DNA from: Vibrio harveyi NBRC 15634 = ATCC 14126 = KCTC 12724 | Lineage (GTDB): Bacteria > Pseudomonadota > Gammaproteobacteria > Enterobacterales > Vibrionaceae | Length of the DNA stretch: 64,000 nucleotides | Assembly: GCF_001591145.1 (NCBI RefSeq) | Contig: NZ_BCUF01000023.1 | Location: 21,827-85,826, forward strand | Reading direction: 5' to 3' | Shown: positions 9,003-17,674 of the stretch, piece after piece | Position numbering within the stretch: position 1 is the stretch's first letter | How the letters are laid out: each line of letters starts with the position of its first letter | Position numbers and translations under genes: made by a program | The notes under the pieces: generated by a model | The model's database searches: none | What the model was told of the DNA's origin: nothing | Seen by the model: only the letters and a program-made list of their open reading frames with translations

Positions 9003-9872
9003 ATGGATGCGTGTTTAAGAGTACGTAAAATGATTTTTCATGATTTGATTTCATCAGTATTAAACGAGCGAGAACCATTCCACAATATATGGTTTGCTGG
9101 TGATTTTCATACACCGCCTGAATTTAGCTATCAGGTTAACTTCCCTCGATTAGAATTGGTCTTGTCTGGTGAATATATTAATGAAATGGAAAGTCATGAT
9201 CGCAAAGTGACGCATATCGTAGCGAAAACCGGTGATGCGATATTTATTCCGCCTAACTGTTGGAATAAACCTGACTGGGATACAGATTGCTCGGTATTAA
9301 GTATTCTCTTTGGTCGCCGTCAATTGGGTTTGAGTCTCGTGTCCAAACGTAAAGGGGAAGCGAGCTTTTACGATATTCAAAAACACAGTATTCAAACTCG
9401 TTCTGGATTTGCGATTGATAATATCTTGGAAGCACTGAGCTCATTGGCTCGTGAGTGTAACAAGAAACCTATGGATGAGTTGTTGCTGCAAGCCTTGTTG
9501 CAATACGCTAAGTCGATGTTAGATGCGCCTATAGAGACGCAGGCGCACAGCCGAGTGCAAGATCTGTATCAGGGCATTTGTATCTACATCCAAGAGAACT
9601 TTCACCGCCCAATCACGCGTGACAGTATTGCGTCGAGGTTCAGCATCTCTTCTAACCATTTGTCGCGTTTGTTCCGTCAGCAAGGTCACATGACGTTAGC
9701 CGATTACATTACGTGGGTACGGGTAGACCGCGCGAAGTTCATGCTCAAGAAATACAACTTTAAGTTGAATGAGGTATCGGTGCGCTGTGGATTCAAAGAT
9801 GTGAACTACTTCTGCCGAGTCTTTAAGAACCGAACGGGCAGAACGCCGACGGAGTATCGCGGTTCAATTTAA
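9003..9872 (+). CDS. AraC-family regulator of the PTS cluster
   Basis: The protein has an N-terminal cupin-type sugar-sensing domain (HTPPEFSYQVNFPRLELVLSG region, about 30-130) and a C-terminal double helix-turn-helix (about 195-290; ISSNHLSRLFRQ and the final signature VNYFCRVFKNRTGRTPTEYR). Its position between the two PTS operons and the three composite sites in their promoters make it the likely sugar-responsive activator of both. The start is uncertain: GTG 8979, ATG 9003 or ATG 9030; none has a strong SD. It resembles the AraC gene next to the mannose PTS of V. cholerae. Confidence 0.88.
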   Translation: MDACLRVRKMIFHDLISSVLNEREPFHNIWFAGDFHTPPEFSYQVNFPRLELVLSGEYINEMESHDRKVTHIVAKTGDAIFIPPNCWNKPDWDTDCSVLSILFGRRQLGLSLVSKRKGEASFYDIQKHSIQTRSGFAIDNILEALSSLARECNKKPMDELLLQALLQYAKSMLDAPIETQAHSRVQDLYQGICIYIQENFHRPITRDSIASRFSISSNHLSRLFRQQGHMTLADYITWVRVDRAKFMLKKYNFKLNEVSVRCGFKDVNYFCRVFKNRTGRTPTEYRGSI

Positions 9873-9884
9873 AGCAAGTAAAGG

Positions 9885-10667
9885 TTAAGCGAGCAGCCTC
9901 GACATGGCGTACATCAGAAGTGCCTGTAAGTCGACGCTGCTTTTTGTTAGCAGTAAACGCTCAGCCATTTGGTCGGTCAGCAGGTTACGAGTTAAGTTGG
10001 TCGCTGCAATGATGTGCTCGCGTGTGGGCTTTGCTGGCATTACTAATGCTATGGCAAGATGCACTTCACCCATTTTAGATGCCCAATCCATCGGTATCTC
10101 ATTTGCGATCACTGCGATAGAAATGTGGTCCACACCTTCGAACATGACGTGGGGCAGGGCAATGCCCGGTGTTACTGCGGTTGAAGATCGTTCTTCGCGT
10201 TTGATAAAGGCGAGAATGAGTTCGTCTGGATGAATAGGATGAATAAGCTGCGCTAGCCCTTTCAAGCACTCAAACTTGGTGAGCTCAGTGTGCGCTTTGG
10301 CGTAATGCCATTTAATTTCACAAGGCGGGCAAATTTGCGGAAGACGCTCAGCAAGTTGGCTTGAGAATTCGTAGTTGATGTGAGAACCCACAACGGTGAA
10401 GTTCTCAGCAATCATATCTTTGATAACGAAACAGGCAAGCTCGGCGTCAATACCAATAGCCGTGATTTGACACAAGTCGCCTTGCTGCAAGCCAACTTGT
10501 AAAACCGCGATTGACTTAGTGAGTTCAGCGACGCGATTTTGGGTTATGTTGATGATGTGTAATGTGCTTTTGAACTTTTTGGCGACGCGATTGAGGGGCT
10601 GTGCGACATGAGCACTGGCATTAATATCGTCGACAAAAAAGGTGATTTGGTATTCGTTCATCAGCAC
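9885..10667 (-). CDS. HPr-like / EIIA(Fru) fusion protein
   Basis: The 260-residue protein joins an HPr-like domain (1-95) to a fructose-family EIIA domain (about 125-260; TAVTPGIALPHV with H173). The HPr part keeps H20 and the KSIAVLQVGLQQGD segment around the regulatory-serine site, but the usual H-x-R-P after the active histidine is H-V-A-Q, so phosphorylation at H20 is doubtful. It likely passes phosphate to the EIIB at 10674-10973, whose stop is 6 bp upstream of this start. It is convergent with the AraC gene. Confidence 0.82.
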   Translation of the reverse strand: MLMNEYQITFFVDDINASAHVAQPLNRVAKKFKSTLHIINITQNRVAELTKSIAVLQVGLQQGDLCQITAIGIDAELACFVIKDMIAENFTVVGSHINYEFSSQLAERLPQICPPCEIKWHYAKAHTELTKFECLKGLAQLIHPIHPDELILAFIKREERSSTAVTPGIALPHVMFEGVDHISIAVIANEIPMDWASKMGEVHLAIALVMPAKPTREHIIAATNLTRNLLTDQMAERLLLTKSSVDLQALLMYAMSRLLA

Positions 10668-10673
10668 AGCGTA

Positions 10674-10973
10674 TCATCGACAGTGTACAAGGAATACTTT
10701 ATCGACATTGAGTAACACGTCTTCAATCGGGATTTGGACTTTGTTGGTGCCTTCAAAGCGAGCTGGTTGTTCAATCTCAATATCGGACACAATTAAGACA
10801 CGATCCGCTTGTGCAATATCGTGGGGAGTGAGCTGATTCTCAATACCCATCGCGCCTTGCGTCTCAACCTTAATTTGTACGTTATGCTTAGGCGCAGCTT
10901 TCATTAGTGCATCTGCCGCCATATAAGTATGAGCGATGCCTGTAGGGCACGCTGTCACCGCTACGATCTTCAT
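10674..10973 (-). CDS. Stand-alone PTS EIIB, fructose family
   Basis: This 99-residue protein is a single EIIB(Fru) domain with the phosphocysteine motif VTACPTGIAHTYMAADAL (C9) and the helix IKVETQGAMGIENQLT. It is transcribed with the HPr-EIIA gene and away from the second PTS gene. It has no EIIC partner in its own operon, so it may serve the EIIC of the divergent PTS at 11207-13078 as an extra phosphate carrier. Confidence 0.88.
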   Translation of the reverse strand: MKIVAVTACPTGIAHTYMAADALMKAAPKHNVQIKVETQGAMGIENQLTPHDIAQADRVLIVSDIEIEQPARFEGTNKVQIPIEDVLLNVDKVFLVHCR

Positions 10974-11052
10974 GTTCTATCCACTTTATTTTTTTGTGGA
11001 TTTTAGCATAGTGACCGTCGGAAGGATGGATTTAAAGCAGATAATCGCAAGA

Positions 11053-11099
11053 GCTCTATCACAGTTTAAATCTCATGTTACATTAATCCAGTTAATGCA
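11053..11099 (+). promoter_or_regulatory. Composite operator, copy 3, in front of the second PTS
   Basis: On the minus strand TGCATTAACTGGA-N4-TGTAAC (11099 to 11077) is followed after 13 bp by TGTGAT (11063 to 11058). Read toward the plus-strand PTS gene the order is CRP-like half site, box, then about 108 bp to the ATG at 11207, the same geometry as copy 1. It lies in the divergent promoter region of the EIIB and PTS genes. Confidence 0.75.
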
Positions 11100-11206
11100 C
11101 TTTTTGTCCTGTATTGGAAAGGACGAGTGTTGGTTACTCTGTACACAGTCATAGATGGAACAAATAACTCATGACTCTCGAGCGTGAACATTGCAAGGTA
11201 CAAACA

Positions 11207-13078
11207 ATGGACATATTAAACCTTATTGAACCGGAAACCATTTGCTTGGATTTGCATGCTCAAACCAAAGATGAAGCGCTCAAAGAGCTCGTCGAATTGT
11301 TGGACGCGGCGGGCAAGCTCACTAGCAAAAGTCAGTTCTTGGCGGACATTTGGAAACGAGAAGAGATTGGCAATACCGGCTTTGACGAGGGTATTGCCAT
11401 TCCTCACGCCAAAAGCAATGCGGTCGCAAAACCCGCAGTTGCAGTGGGCATCAGCCGCAAAGGGATTGATTACGGTGCTGATGATGGCGAACTGTCTGAC
11501 GTATTTTTCATGCTGGCTTCTCCAGATGGGGATGATCATCACCACATCGAAGTCTTGGCACAAATCTCCACTAAAATCATTGAAGATGGTTTCGTCAATA
11601 AGTTAAAAGCGGCGAAGTCAGTGGATGAAGCGCACGAACTACTCACTGACATTCAGTCGAACGCAAACGACTCAGGTTTAGATCCTCTGGAATTCGCATC
11701 TGAACCCCTTAGCCCTTGGGCACAAAAGCTGAGCAGAATGAAAGAGCACTTGCTGTTCGGCACTTCACATATGATCCCGTTTATTGTCGCGGGCGGTGTA
11801 TTGCTATCTCTCTCTGTGATGATCTCAGGTCATGGTGGGGTTCCGAAAGAAGGCATTCTGGCTGATATCGCCAAAATGGGTATTGCTGGTCTGACACTAT
11901 TTACCGCGGTATTAGGTGGTTACATTGCCTATTCGATCGCTGATAAGCCTGGTCTTGCTCCGGGAATGATTGGATCTTGGATTGCGGTTAGTCATTACAA
12001 CACTGGCTTCTTGGGCGCGATTGTCGTCGGATTTTTCGCCGGCTTTGTGGTTTGGCTACTGAAGAAGATTCAATTGCCGGACAGCATGAGCTCCCTCGGC
12101 TCGATTTTTATCTACCCACTGGTTGGTACGTTTGTCACCTGTGGCGCAGTGATGTGGGTGATTGGTTCACCTATCGCCAGCGCAATGACGACCATGAACG
12201 ATGTGCTCACGGGTATGGCGGGCTCAGGTAAAGTGATGTTGGGCACCGTACTGGGCGCAATGACCGCGTTTGATATGGGCGGTCCTATCAACAAAGTGGC
12301 GACTTTGTTTGCTCAGACTCAAGTGAATACTCAGCCGTGGTTGATGGGTGGTGTCGGTATCGCGATTTGTACCCCGCCTTTGGGTATGGCGTTAGCAACT
12401 TTTCTATCGCCAAGTAAGTTTAAACGTGATGAACGTGAAGCGGGTAAAGCCGCGGGCATCATGGGTATGATTGGCATCAGCGAAGGAGCAATTCCGTTTG
12501 CGGCGGGTGACCCAGCTCGCGTACTGCCTGCGATTGTTGCTGGTGGTATCGTCGGTAACGTGATTGGGTTTATGTTCCATGTCATTAACCATGCTCCGTG
12601 GGGCGGCTGGATTGTGCTGCCAGTTGTGGACGGCAAGATTGGCTACATAGTTGGCACAGTTGCAGGCTCGCTTACTACAGCACTGATTGTTATCGCGCTT
12701 AAGAAGACGGTAACGGAAGACGATAGCTCTGTCGGTCAATCTCAAGCGTATACATCTATGCAAGGCGAGGGCGAAGCAGATATTCTTGCCGTGACATCTT
12801 GTCCATCAGGTGTGGCGCATACCTTCTTAGCTGCGAAGTCACTAGAGAAAGCCGCCTGTGCGTTAGGCATTAAGATCAAGGTCGAAACGCAAGGTGCGAA
12901 CGGCATCATTAACCGAATCACTGACAAAGATATCGCCAAGGCGAGGTTTGTTATCTTCGCTCACGATGTAGCCATCAAAGAGCCGGAGCGATTTAGAAAA
13001 ATGAAGGTGCTGGATGTCAGCACTAAAGATGCGATGCTCAATGCTGCAGCACTGTTGCAGGCGAAAAGAATCCCTTAA
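11207..13078 (+). CDS. PTS fructose-family transporter, A-C-B order
   Basis: The product (623 residues) has EIIA (1-150; GIAIPHAKS), then EIIC (about 175-500; HMIPFIVAGGVLLSLSV, FDMGGPINKVA, GISEGAIPFAAGDP), then EIIB (about 530-620; VTSCPSGVAHTFLAAKSLEKAA). It is a complete phosphotransferase permease paralogous to that at 6740-8647 but with EIIB moved to the C-terminus. The ATG at 11207 has an AAGG site 8 bp upstream; the ATG at 11171 is less likely. The sugar is unknown; fructose, mannose or a related sugar is plausible. Confidence 0.9.
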   Translation: MDILNLIEPETICLDLHAQTKDEALKELVELLDAAGKLTSKSQFLADIWKREEIGNTGFDEGIAIPHAKSNAVAKPAVAVGISRKGIDYGADDGELSDVFFMLASPDGDDHHHIEVLAQISTKIIEDGFVNKLKAAKSVDEAHELLTDIQSNANDSGLDPLEFASEPLSPWAQKLSRMKEHLLFGTSHMIPFIVAGGVLLSLSVMISGHGGVPKEGILADIAKMGIAGLTLFTAVLGGYIAYSIADKPGLAPGMIGSWIAVSHYNTGFLGAIVVGFFAGFVVWLLKKIQLPDSMSSLGSIFIYPLVGTFVTCGAVMWVIGSPIASAMTTMNDVLTGMAGSGKVMLGTVLGAMTAFDMGGPINKVATLFAQTQVNTQPWLMGGVGIAICTPPLGMALATFLSPSKFKRDEREAGKAAGIMGMIGISEGAIPFAAGDPARVLPAIVAGGIVGNVIGFMFHVINHAPWGGWIVLPVVDGKIGYIVGTVAGSLTTALIVIALKKTVTEDDSSVGQSQAYTSMQGEGEADILAVTSCPSGVAHTFLAAKSLEKAACALGIKIKVETQGANGIINRITDKDIAKARFVIFAHDVAIKEPERFRKMKVLDVSTKDAMLNAAALLQAKRIP

Positions 13079-13083
13079 GTACA

Positions 13084-13345
13084 TATCCCCAAGTAACCTC
13101 GATATGCATGGTTCAGCGAGAATGATTTGGTTTTCAGACGAGGCAACGATTTGAAGTTCTAGTGGTGCTAAATCAAAAATCGTTAACAAAGTATGCAAAT
13201 CAACTCGCCCTTCGGGAGCTTGTCACTGAAGCGATTTCTTTGTCAAACTCTTTGGAAATAGATCACTATTACGCTGCGATGTTTTCCTCGAACTCGAGTC
13301 AGTGACCAAGCTCTGAATACTGCATCTTGAAGTCACTTGGGGATA
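13084..13345. mobile_element. MITE-like element with 25-bp terminal inverted repeats
   Basis: The ends 13084-13108 (TATCCCCAAGTAACCTCGATATGCA) and 13321-13345 are inverted copies of one another with about 20 of 25 matches; the outer 11 bp (TATCCCCAAGT) are perfect. A second inverted pair lies inside (GAGCTTGTCACTGA near 13218 and TCAGTGACCAAGCTC near 13298). No coding frame is present. It looks like a non-autonomous repeat of the kind scattered in Vibrio genomes, but the family name and other copies were not checked. Confidence 0.6.
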
Positions 13346-13371
13346 ATCCCAACTAAGGCTATCTGCTAGTT

Positions 13372-13401
13372 AGCTCCATCATTTTTGATGGAGCTTTTTT
13401 T
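13372..13401. terminator. Terminator between the MITE-like element and a LysR gene
   Basis: Perfect 10-bp stem AGCTCCATCA / TGATGGAGCT with TTTT loop, followed by seven T. It ends at the LysR stop codon and can serve plus-strand transcripts from the second PTS gene. Confidence 0.85.
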
Positions 13402-14287
13402 ATCCCTGAGAAAAGTGCTGAACCAAGAAATCAATAAAAGTGCGAATGCGCTGAGGTTGGTACTCACTATCTTTGTAAACCAAGTACATTGGTAGCTTAA
13501 CTGATTGATATTGCGTTAGTACTTGAATCAGTTCACCGTTGTTAAGCTCTTGTTCTACCATCCATTTTGGCATTGCAGCGATACCTTGCCCAAGCTTTGC
13601 CATTTGCACCAACATCTCAGGACTATCACTTCGAACCTGCTCTTTCACTTTGACTTTAATGGTTTCATTTCCATCGCTGAAACGCCACAAGTTAGATGGA
13701 TTTGAGAGTGAGTAGGTTAAACAAAGATGTTTGCTCAAATCGTTAGCGGTATGAATAGATTTTTGCTTGTCGAGGTAACTGGGAGACGCGAAGTAAACCA
13801 GTTCGTTATCCATCAACCAGCGTGCTTTTAAACCCGAGTCTTTTAGGTAGGCGGCACGAATCGCGATATCAACATTGCCTTCAACTAAATCGACAAACTT
13901 GTCCGAAACTGACACATCGACGCTAAGCTCCGGATGTTGGTTGAGAAACTCATTCAGTGGCGCAGATAACAAGCGAACGCTAAACGCACTCGGCACTGAA
14001 AGCTTGAGCTCGCCAGAGACCGACGCTTGCTCTTGTCTAAGCTGCGACTCGAAGGAATCCATTTGTTCTGTGAGTGTCTGCGCCAGCTCGAGATATTGCT
14101 TTCCACCAGAAGTTAAGCTGATAGCGCGAGCATGACGATGAAACAAGGTGATGCCGACTTCACTCTCAAGCCAAGCGATCTTCTTGCTCACCGCGCTCTG
14201 AGTGGTATTGAGCTCATTGGCGGCCGAGGTAAATGAACCTAACTGAGCGACACGAGAAAAGACTTTCAAACAATCAAATTTATCCAT
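13400..14287 (-). CDS. LysR-family transcriptional regulator
   Basis: The 295-residue protein begins MDKFDCLKVFSRVAQLGSFT and has the HTH segment NTTQSAVSKKIAWLESEVG, typical of the CrgA/DsdC-like LysR group that acts on divergent redox or detoxification genes. A DoxX-family gene is divergent with about 100 bp between the two starts, so that gene is the most likely target. Confidence 0.9.
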   Translation of the reverse strand: MDKFDCLKVFSRVAQLGSFTSAANELNTTQSAVSKKIAWLESEVGITLFHRHARAISLTSGGKQYLELAQTLTEQMDSFESQLRQEQASVSGELKLSVPSAFSVRLLSAPLNEFLNQHPELSVDVSVSDKFVDLVEGNVDIAIRAAYLKDSGLKARWLMDNELVYFASPSYLDKQKSIHTANDLSKHLCLTYSLSNPSNLWRFSDGNETIKVKVKEQVRSDSPEMLVQMAKLGQGIAAMPKWMVEQELNNGELIQVLTQYQSVKLPMYLVYKDSEYQPQRIRTFIDFLVQHFSQG

Positions 14288-14388
14288 GAGGCATTCCTGT
14301 TTGGAATGATAAGTAGCTAAATATTACCCTCCTTAAGTTTCAAGTGGAATGCTTTAATACTTCCATCATCTGTTCGGGAGTTAAAATT

Positions 14389-14757
14389 ATGGTCTTGATT
14401 CAAGGGTTGTTAATCGCGTTTTTCTTGTTTGCCAGTTCTATCAAAATCATCGGTTGGGTGAAGCCGATTTTTGAGCCACAGCTCGCTTTCTTTCATAAAT
14501 ATGGATTGAACCGTGCCGCCATGTTTTTGGTTGGACTGGTTGAGGTAACGGGTGCAATTTTGATGTTAATTGGCTTGCTATCGGCGAACAACTTGTTAAG
14601 TGCGATAGGTGCAAGTTTTATTGTTTTCACCTCCGTTGGTGCTATGTTTTTCCATTTTCGTTTTGATACTTGGAAAGATGCGATTCCGTCTATTGTGACG
14701 CTTTTATTGTCACTTTTGGTAGCTTCGCCTTTGATTGAGTTTGTTGCGCTTATTTAA
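14389..14757 (+). CDS. DoxX-family membrane protein
   Basis: From the ATG at 14389 (GGAG site upstream) the protein has 122 residues and four membrane segments (about 2-20, 43-63, 67-85, 95-120). The pattern, with FLFASSIKIIGW near the start and FFHFRFDTWKDA near the end, matches the DoxX/DoxD superfamily of small integral membrane proteins with redox links. It is divergent to a LysR gene that may regulate it. Confidence 0.82.
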   Translation: MVLIQGLLIAFFLFASSIKIIGWVKPIFEPQLAFFHKYGLNRAAMFLVGLVEVTGAILMLIGLLSANNLLSAIGASFIVFTSVGAMFFHFRFDTWKDAIPSIVTLLLSLLVASPLIEFVALI

Positions 14758-14857
14758 GACGAAATTATTGCAAGTAATGTTCTGAAATCTTTAGTAACAT
14801 GTTTCAAATAGTAATAGTTTCAAAACGTCACTTATTTCGAATTCAAGGAGGCTTGCA

Positions 14858-15736
14858 ATGGAAAAACTAAGAGTAGCATTTATTGGTCTGGGTGTGATGG
14901 GATACCCAATGGCTGGTTACCTAAGTAAAGCGGGCTATGAAACCAAAGTATACAACCGCACAAAGGCGAAAGCTGACAAGTGGGCTGAAGAATACCAAGG
15001 CGTGGCTTGTGAAACTCCACGTGAAGCGGCAGAAGGCTGTGACATCGTTTTTACCTGTGTGGGTAATGATGATGACGTTCGTAGCGTTGTTTACGGTGAA
15101 GAAGGCATTCTGGTCGGCTTGAAAGCGGATGCTGTGTTAGTGGACCACACAACGACTTCTGCAGACCTAGCGGTTGAACTGGCTGAAGCGTGTGTTAAAT
15201 ACGGCAATCACTTCATTGATGCGCCAGTTTCTGGTGGTCAAGCGGGCGCAGAAAATGGTGTTCTAACCATCATGTGTGGTGGTGAACAAAGCATTTTTGC
15301 TCGTGTCTCTCCAGCGATGAATGTGTACGCGAAGCAGATGACGCTACTGGGTGAAAACGGTCAGGGTCAACGTTGTAAAATGGTAAACCAAATCTGTATT
15401 GGTGGCGTTTTACAAGGTCTGAGTGAAGCTTTGTTGCTGGCACAAAAATCAGGTTTGGACATCGCTCAAGTTGTAGAAACGCTGAAGCATGGCGCTGCAG
15501 GCTCATGGCAGATGGAAAACCGTGCAAATACGATGGCGGAAGATAAGTTCGATTTTGGCTTCGCTATTGATTGGATGCGCAAAGATTTGGGTTTCTGTCT
15601 GCAAGAAGCAGAGCGAGTGGGTCTAGAACTTCCACTGACTAAGAAAGTGGATGAGCAATACGCAGACCTTCAACGAGATGGTTTAGGTCGCATGGATACA
15701 TCAGTACTGATCAAAGCGGTAGCTAAAAATCAGTAG
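14858..15736 (+). CDS. NAD(P)-dependent beta-hydroxyacid dehydrogenase
   Basis: The 292-residue enzyme has the N-terminal Rossmann motif FIGLGVMGYPMAGYL, the substrate motif DAPVSGGQAGAENG (about 120-133), and the catalytic lysine segment GQGQRCKMVNQ (K about 173). These mark the 3-hydroxyisobutyrate / tartronate-semialdehyde / GarR-type family, which oxidises or reduces small beta-hydroxyacids. AAGGAGG stands right before the ATG. The exact substrate is not predictable; no valine-degradation genes are close. Confidence 0.88.
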   Translation: MEKLRVAFIGLGVMGYPMAGYLSKAGYETKVYNRTKAKADKWAEEYQGVACETPREAAEGCDIVFTCVGNDDDVRSVVYGEEGILVGLKADAVLVDHTTTSADLAVELAEACVKYGNHFIDAPVSGGQAGAENGVLTIMCGGEQSIFARVSPAMNVYAKQMTLLGENGQGQRCKMVNQICIGGVLQGLSEALLLAQKSGLDIAQVVETLKHGAAGSWQMENRANTMAEDKFDFGFAIDWMRKDLGFCLQEAERVGLELPLTKKVDEQYADLQRDGLGRMDTSVLIKAVAKNQ

Positions 15737-15744
15737 TTGATGAA

Positions 15745-15804
15745 TCAGTAATAGATAAACAGTTCTTTGGTATCAAAGAGCTTAAAGAAATCTAAGTTAA
15801 TCAT
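15745..15804 (-). CDS. Possible 19-residue small protein
   Basis: A perfect AAGGAG ribosome site (15817 to 15812) stands 7 bases before an ATG at 15804, and the frame (MINLDFFKLFDTKELFIYY) ends at a TGA. The peptide is hydrophobic and aromatic-rich. It lies between the dehydrogenase and its terminator, on the strand opposite to the dehydrogenase and the same as the catalase. It could be a small membrane-associated protein or a leader peptide; the strong SD is the only support. Confidence 0.4.
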   Translation of the reverse strand: MINLDFFKLFDTKELFIYY

Positions 15805-15869
15805 AATGAATCTCCTTGAGTATGGTTGTGATTAGTGACCTGTGATTAAGGATTAGTGATTTGAAATCA

Positions 15870-15897
15870 GGAGGTGCTGTAGAGCACCTCCTTTTTT
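15870..15897 (+). terminator. Terminator GGAGGTGCT / AGCACCTCC
   Basis: Perfect 9-bp GC-rich stem with loop GTAG and six T. Its direction fits the end of plus-strand transcripts from the dehydrogenase gene. Confidence 0.88.
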
Positions 15898-15937
15898 ATG
15901 TCTTTTAATCACACAGTGTGATGATTACAGCGTTCGC

Positions 15938-17374
15938 TTACTTGTTTAAGCCTAGTGCAATCTCAAGACCTTTGCCGTACGCTTCGTCCGCTTGGTATGC
16001 GTGTTGAACGTGACGCTGTTGGATGAACTCTGGCACACCGTCCATTGCGCGAGCTGTGTTGTCGAACAGAGTTTGACGTTGCTCTTCGCTCATCAGACGG
16101 AATAGGTCACCCGCTTGGCTGAAGTAGTCTTCGTCTACACGGTGATCGTAGTGATCAGCGTTGCCATTGATGCGTAGAGGTGGCTCAGAGTAATCTGGTT
16201 GCTCTGCCCATTCTTGTTTGTAGTTTGGCTCGTAACCCAGTGTTGAACCAAAGTTACCATCAACGCGCATTGCGCCATCGCGGTGGTAGCTGTGAACAGG
16301 GCAACGAGGTGCGTTCACAGGGATTTGATGGTGGTTCACACCTAGGCGGTAACGCTGAGCATCGCCGTAAGCGAACAGACGACCTTGTAGCATCTTATCT
16401 GGAGAGAAGCCGATACCAGGGACTACTGCTGCTGGGTTGAACGCTGACTGCTCAACTTCTGCGTAGAAGTTTTCTGGGTTACGGTTCAGTTCAAACTCAC
16501 CTACTGGGATCAGTGGGTAGTCTTTTTGAGACCACACTTTTGTTAGGTCGAATGGGTTGAAGTTGACTTCATCCGCTTCTAGCTCAGGCATGATCTGTAC
16601 GTACATCTTCCATTTAGGGAAGTCTTGACGCTCAATCGCTTCGTAAAGGTCACGGTGATGGCTTTCGCGGTCTTTACCGACGATTGATTCTGCTTCTTGG
16701 TCAGTTAGGTTTTTGATGCCTTGCTGAGTTTTGAAATGGAATTTCACCCAGTAACGCTCGTTTTCTGCGTTGATAAAGCTGAATGTGTGGCTACCAAAAC
16801 CATGCATATGACGGTAAGAAGCTGGGATACCACGGTCACTCATTACGATAGTCACTTGGTGGAATGCTTCTGGTAGTGATGTCCAGAAATCCCAGTTGTT
16901 GGTAGAGCTACGCATGTTAGTGCGAGGGTCGCGTTTTACTGCGTGGTTTAGGTCTGGGAATTTTAGCGGGTCACGTAGGAAGAATACTGGTGTGTTGTTA
17001 CCAACCAAGTCCCAGTTACCTTCTTCAGTGTAGAATTTTAGTGCGAAACCACGAATATCGCGCTCTGCATCTGCTGCACCGCGCTCACCTGCTACGGTAG
17101 TGAAGCGAGCGAATAGTTCTGTTTTTTTACCGATGTCAGAGAAGATTTTCGCGCGAGTGTATTTTGTAATGTCGTGCGTTACAGTGAACGTACCGTAAGC
17201 ACCAGAGCCTTTTGCGTGCATACGACGCTCTGGGATCACTTCGCGGTCAAAGTGCGCTAATTTTTCAAGGAACCAAACGTCTTGTAATAGTTGAGGGCCA
17301 CGAGGACCAGCAGTCATAACGTTTTGGTTATGGGCGACAGGGCAACCTGCTGCTGTAGTCAGTTTTTTGCTCAT
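15938..17374 (-). CDS. katE1: Monofunctional haem catalase
   Basis: The 478-residue enzyme breaks down hydrogen peroxide. The catalytic-His motif [20 protein letters not shown] (about 49-68), the distal Asn segment [15 protein letters not shown] (about 121-135) and the proximal haem-ligand segment [14 protein letters not shown] (about 332-345) are all present. Its length is that of small-subunit, clade 3 catalases. The symbol follows my memory of V. parahaemolyticus KatE1 between the cps locus and these genes; the family name KatA would fit as well. No signal peptide is seen, so it is cytoplasmic. It has its own 300-bp upstream region. Confidence 0.93.
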   Translation of the reverse strand: MSKKLTTAAGCPVAHNQNVMTAGPRGPQLLQDVWFLEKLAHFDREVIPERRMHAKGSGAYGTFTVTHDITKYTRAKIFSDIGKKTELFARFTTVAGERGAADAERDIRGFALKFYTEEGNWDLVGNNTPVFFLRDPLKFPDLNHAVKRDPRTNMRSSTNNWDFWTSLPEAFHQVTIVMSDRGIPASYRHMHGFGSHTFSFINAENERYWVKFHFKTQQGIKNLTDQEAESIVGKDRESHHRDLYEAIERQDFPKWKMYVQIMPELEADEVNFNPFDLTKVWSQKDYPLIPVGEFELNRNPENFYAEVEQSAFNPAAVVPGIGFSPDKMLQGRLFAYGDAQRYRLGVNHHQIPVNAPRCPVHSYHRDGAMRVDGNFGSTLGYEPNYKQEWAEQPDYSEPPLRINGNADHYDHRVDEDYFSQAGDLFRLMSEEQRQTLFDNTARAMDGVPEFIQQRHVQHAYQADEAYGKGLEIALGLNK

Positions 17375-17601
17375 TTGATTTTCCTTGCAATATAGTGATT
17401 ATTTATCGACTTTTCGGCAACTGCTCGAAAGTTATGCAAGGAGAATAGCGCTGCAACTGAGAATAAAAAAACTGTTATTAGCAATCAGTGTGATAGGTAT
17501 CACCTATGCTTTAAGTGCTTGTTAAACAATGCCTTTGTGTCAATTAACATTATTTGTCGTATGGATTAAAGGTTGTTCTTGAATATGGCTTATATGAATA
17601 A

Positions 17602-17639
17602 TTTCTGTCTATTTCAATTAAATCGGAAATAGACAGAAA
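17602..17639. repeat. 14-bp perfect inverted repeat after the GST gene
   Basis: Arms TTTCTGTCTATTTC (17602-17615) and GAAATAGACAGAAA (17626-17639) surround a 10-base loop. It is 36 bp beyond the GST stop. It is AT-rich and has no T tract on either side, so it could be a weak terminator or a regulator site. The rest of 17375-17674 holds no gene. Confidence 0.6.
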
Positions 17640-17674
17640 CTTAGGCTACTCAGCGCAGATTGGCAGTCATTAAG

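Noticed and set aside
12112..12763. Minus-strand frames opposite the second PTS gene
   Set aside because: They are antisense shadows of the EIIC region, rich in Pro/Ser/Thr/Ile as expected for that.
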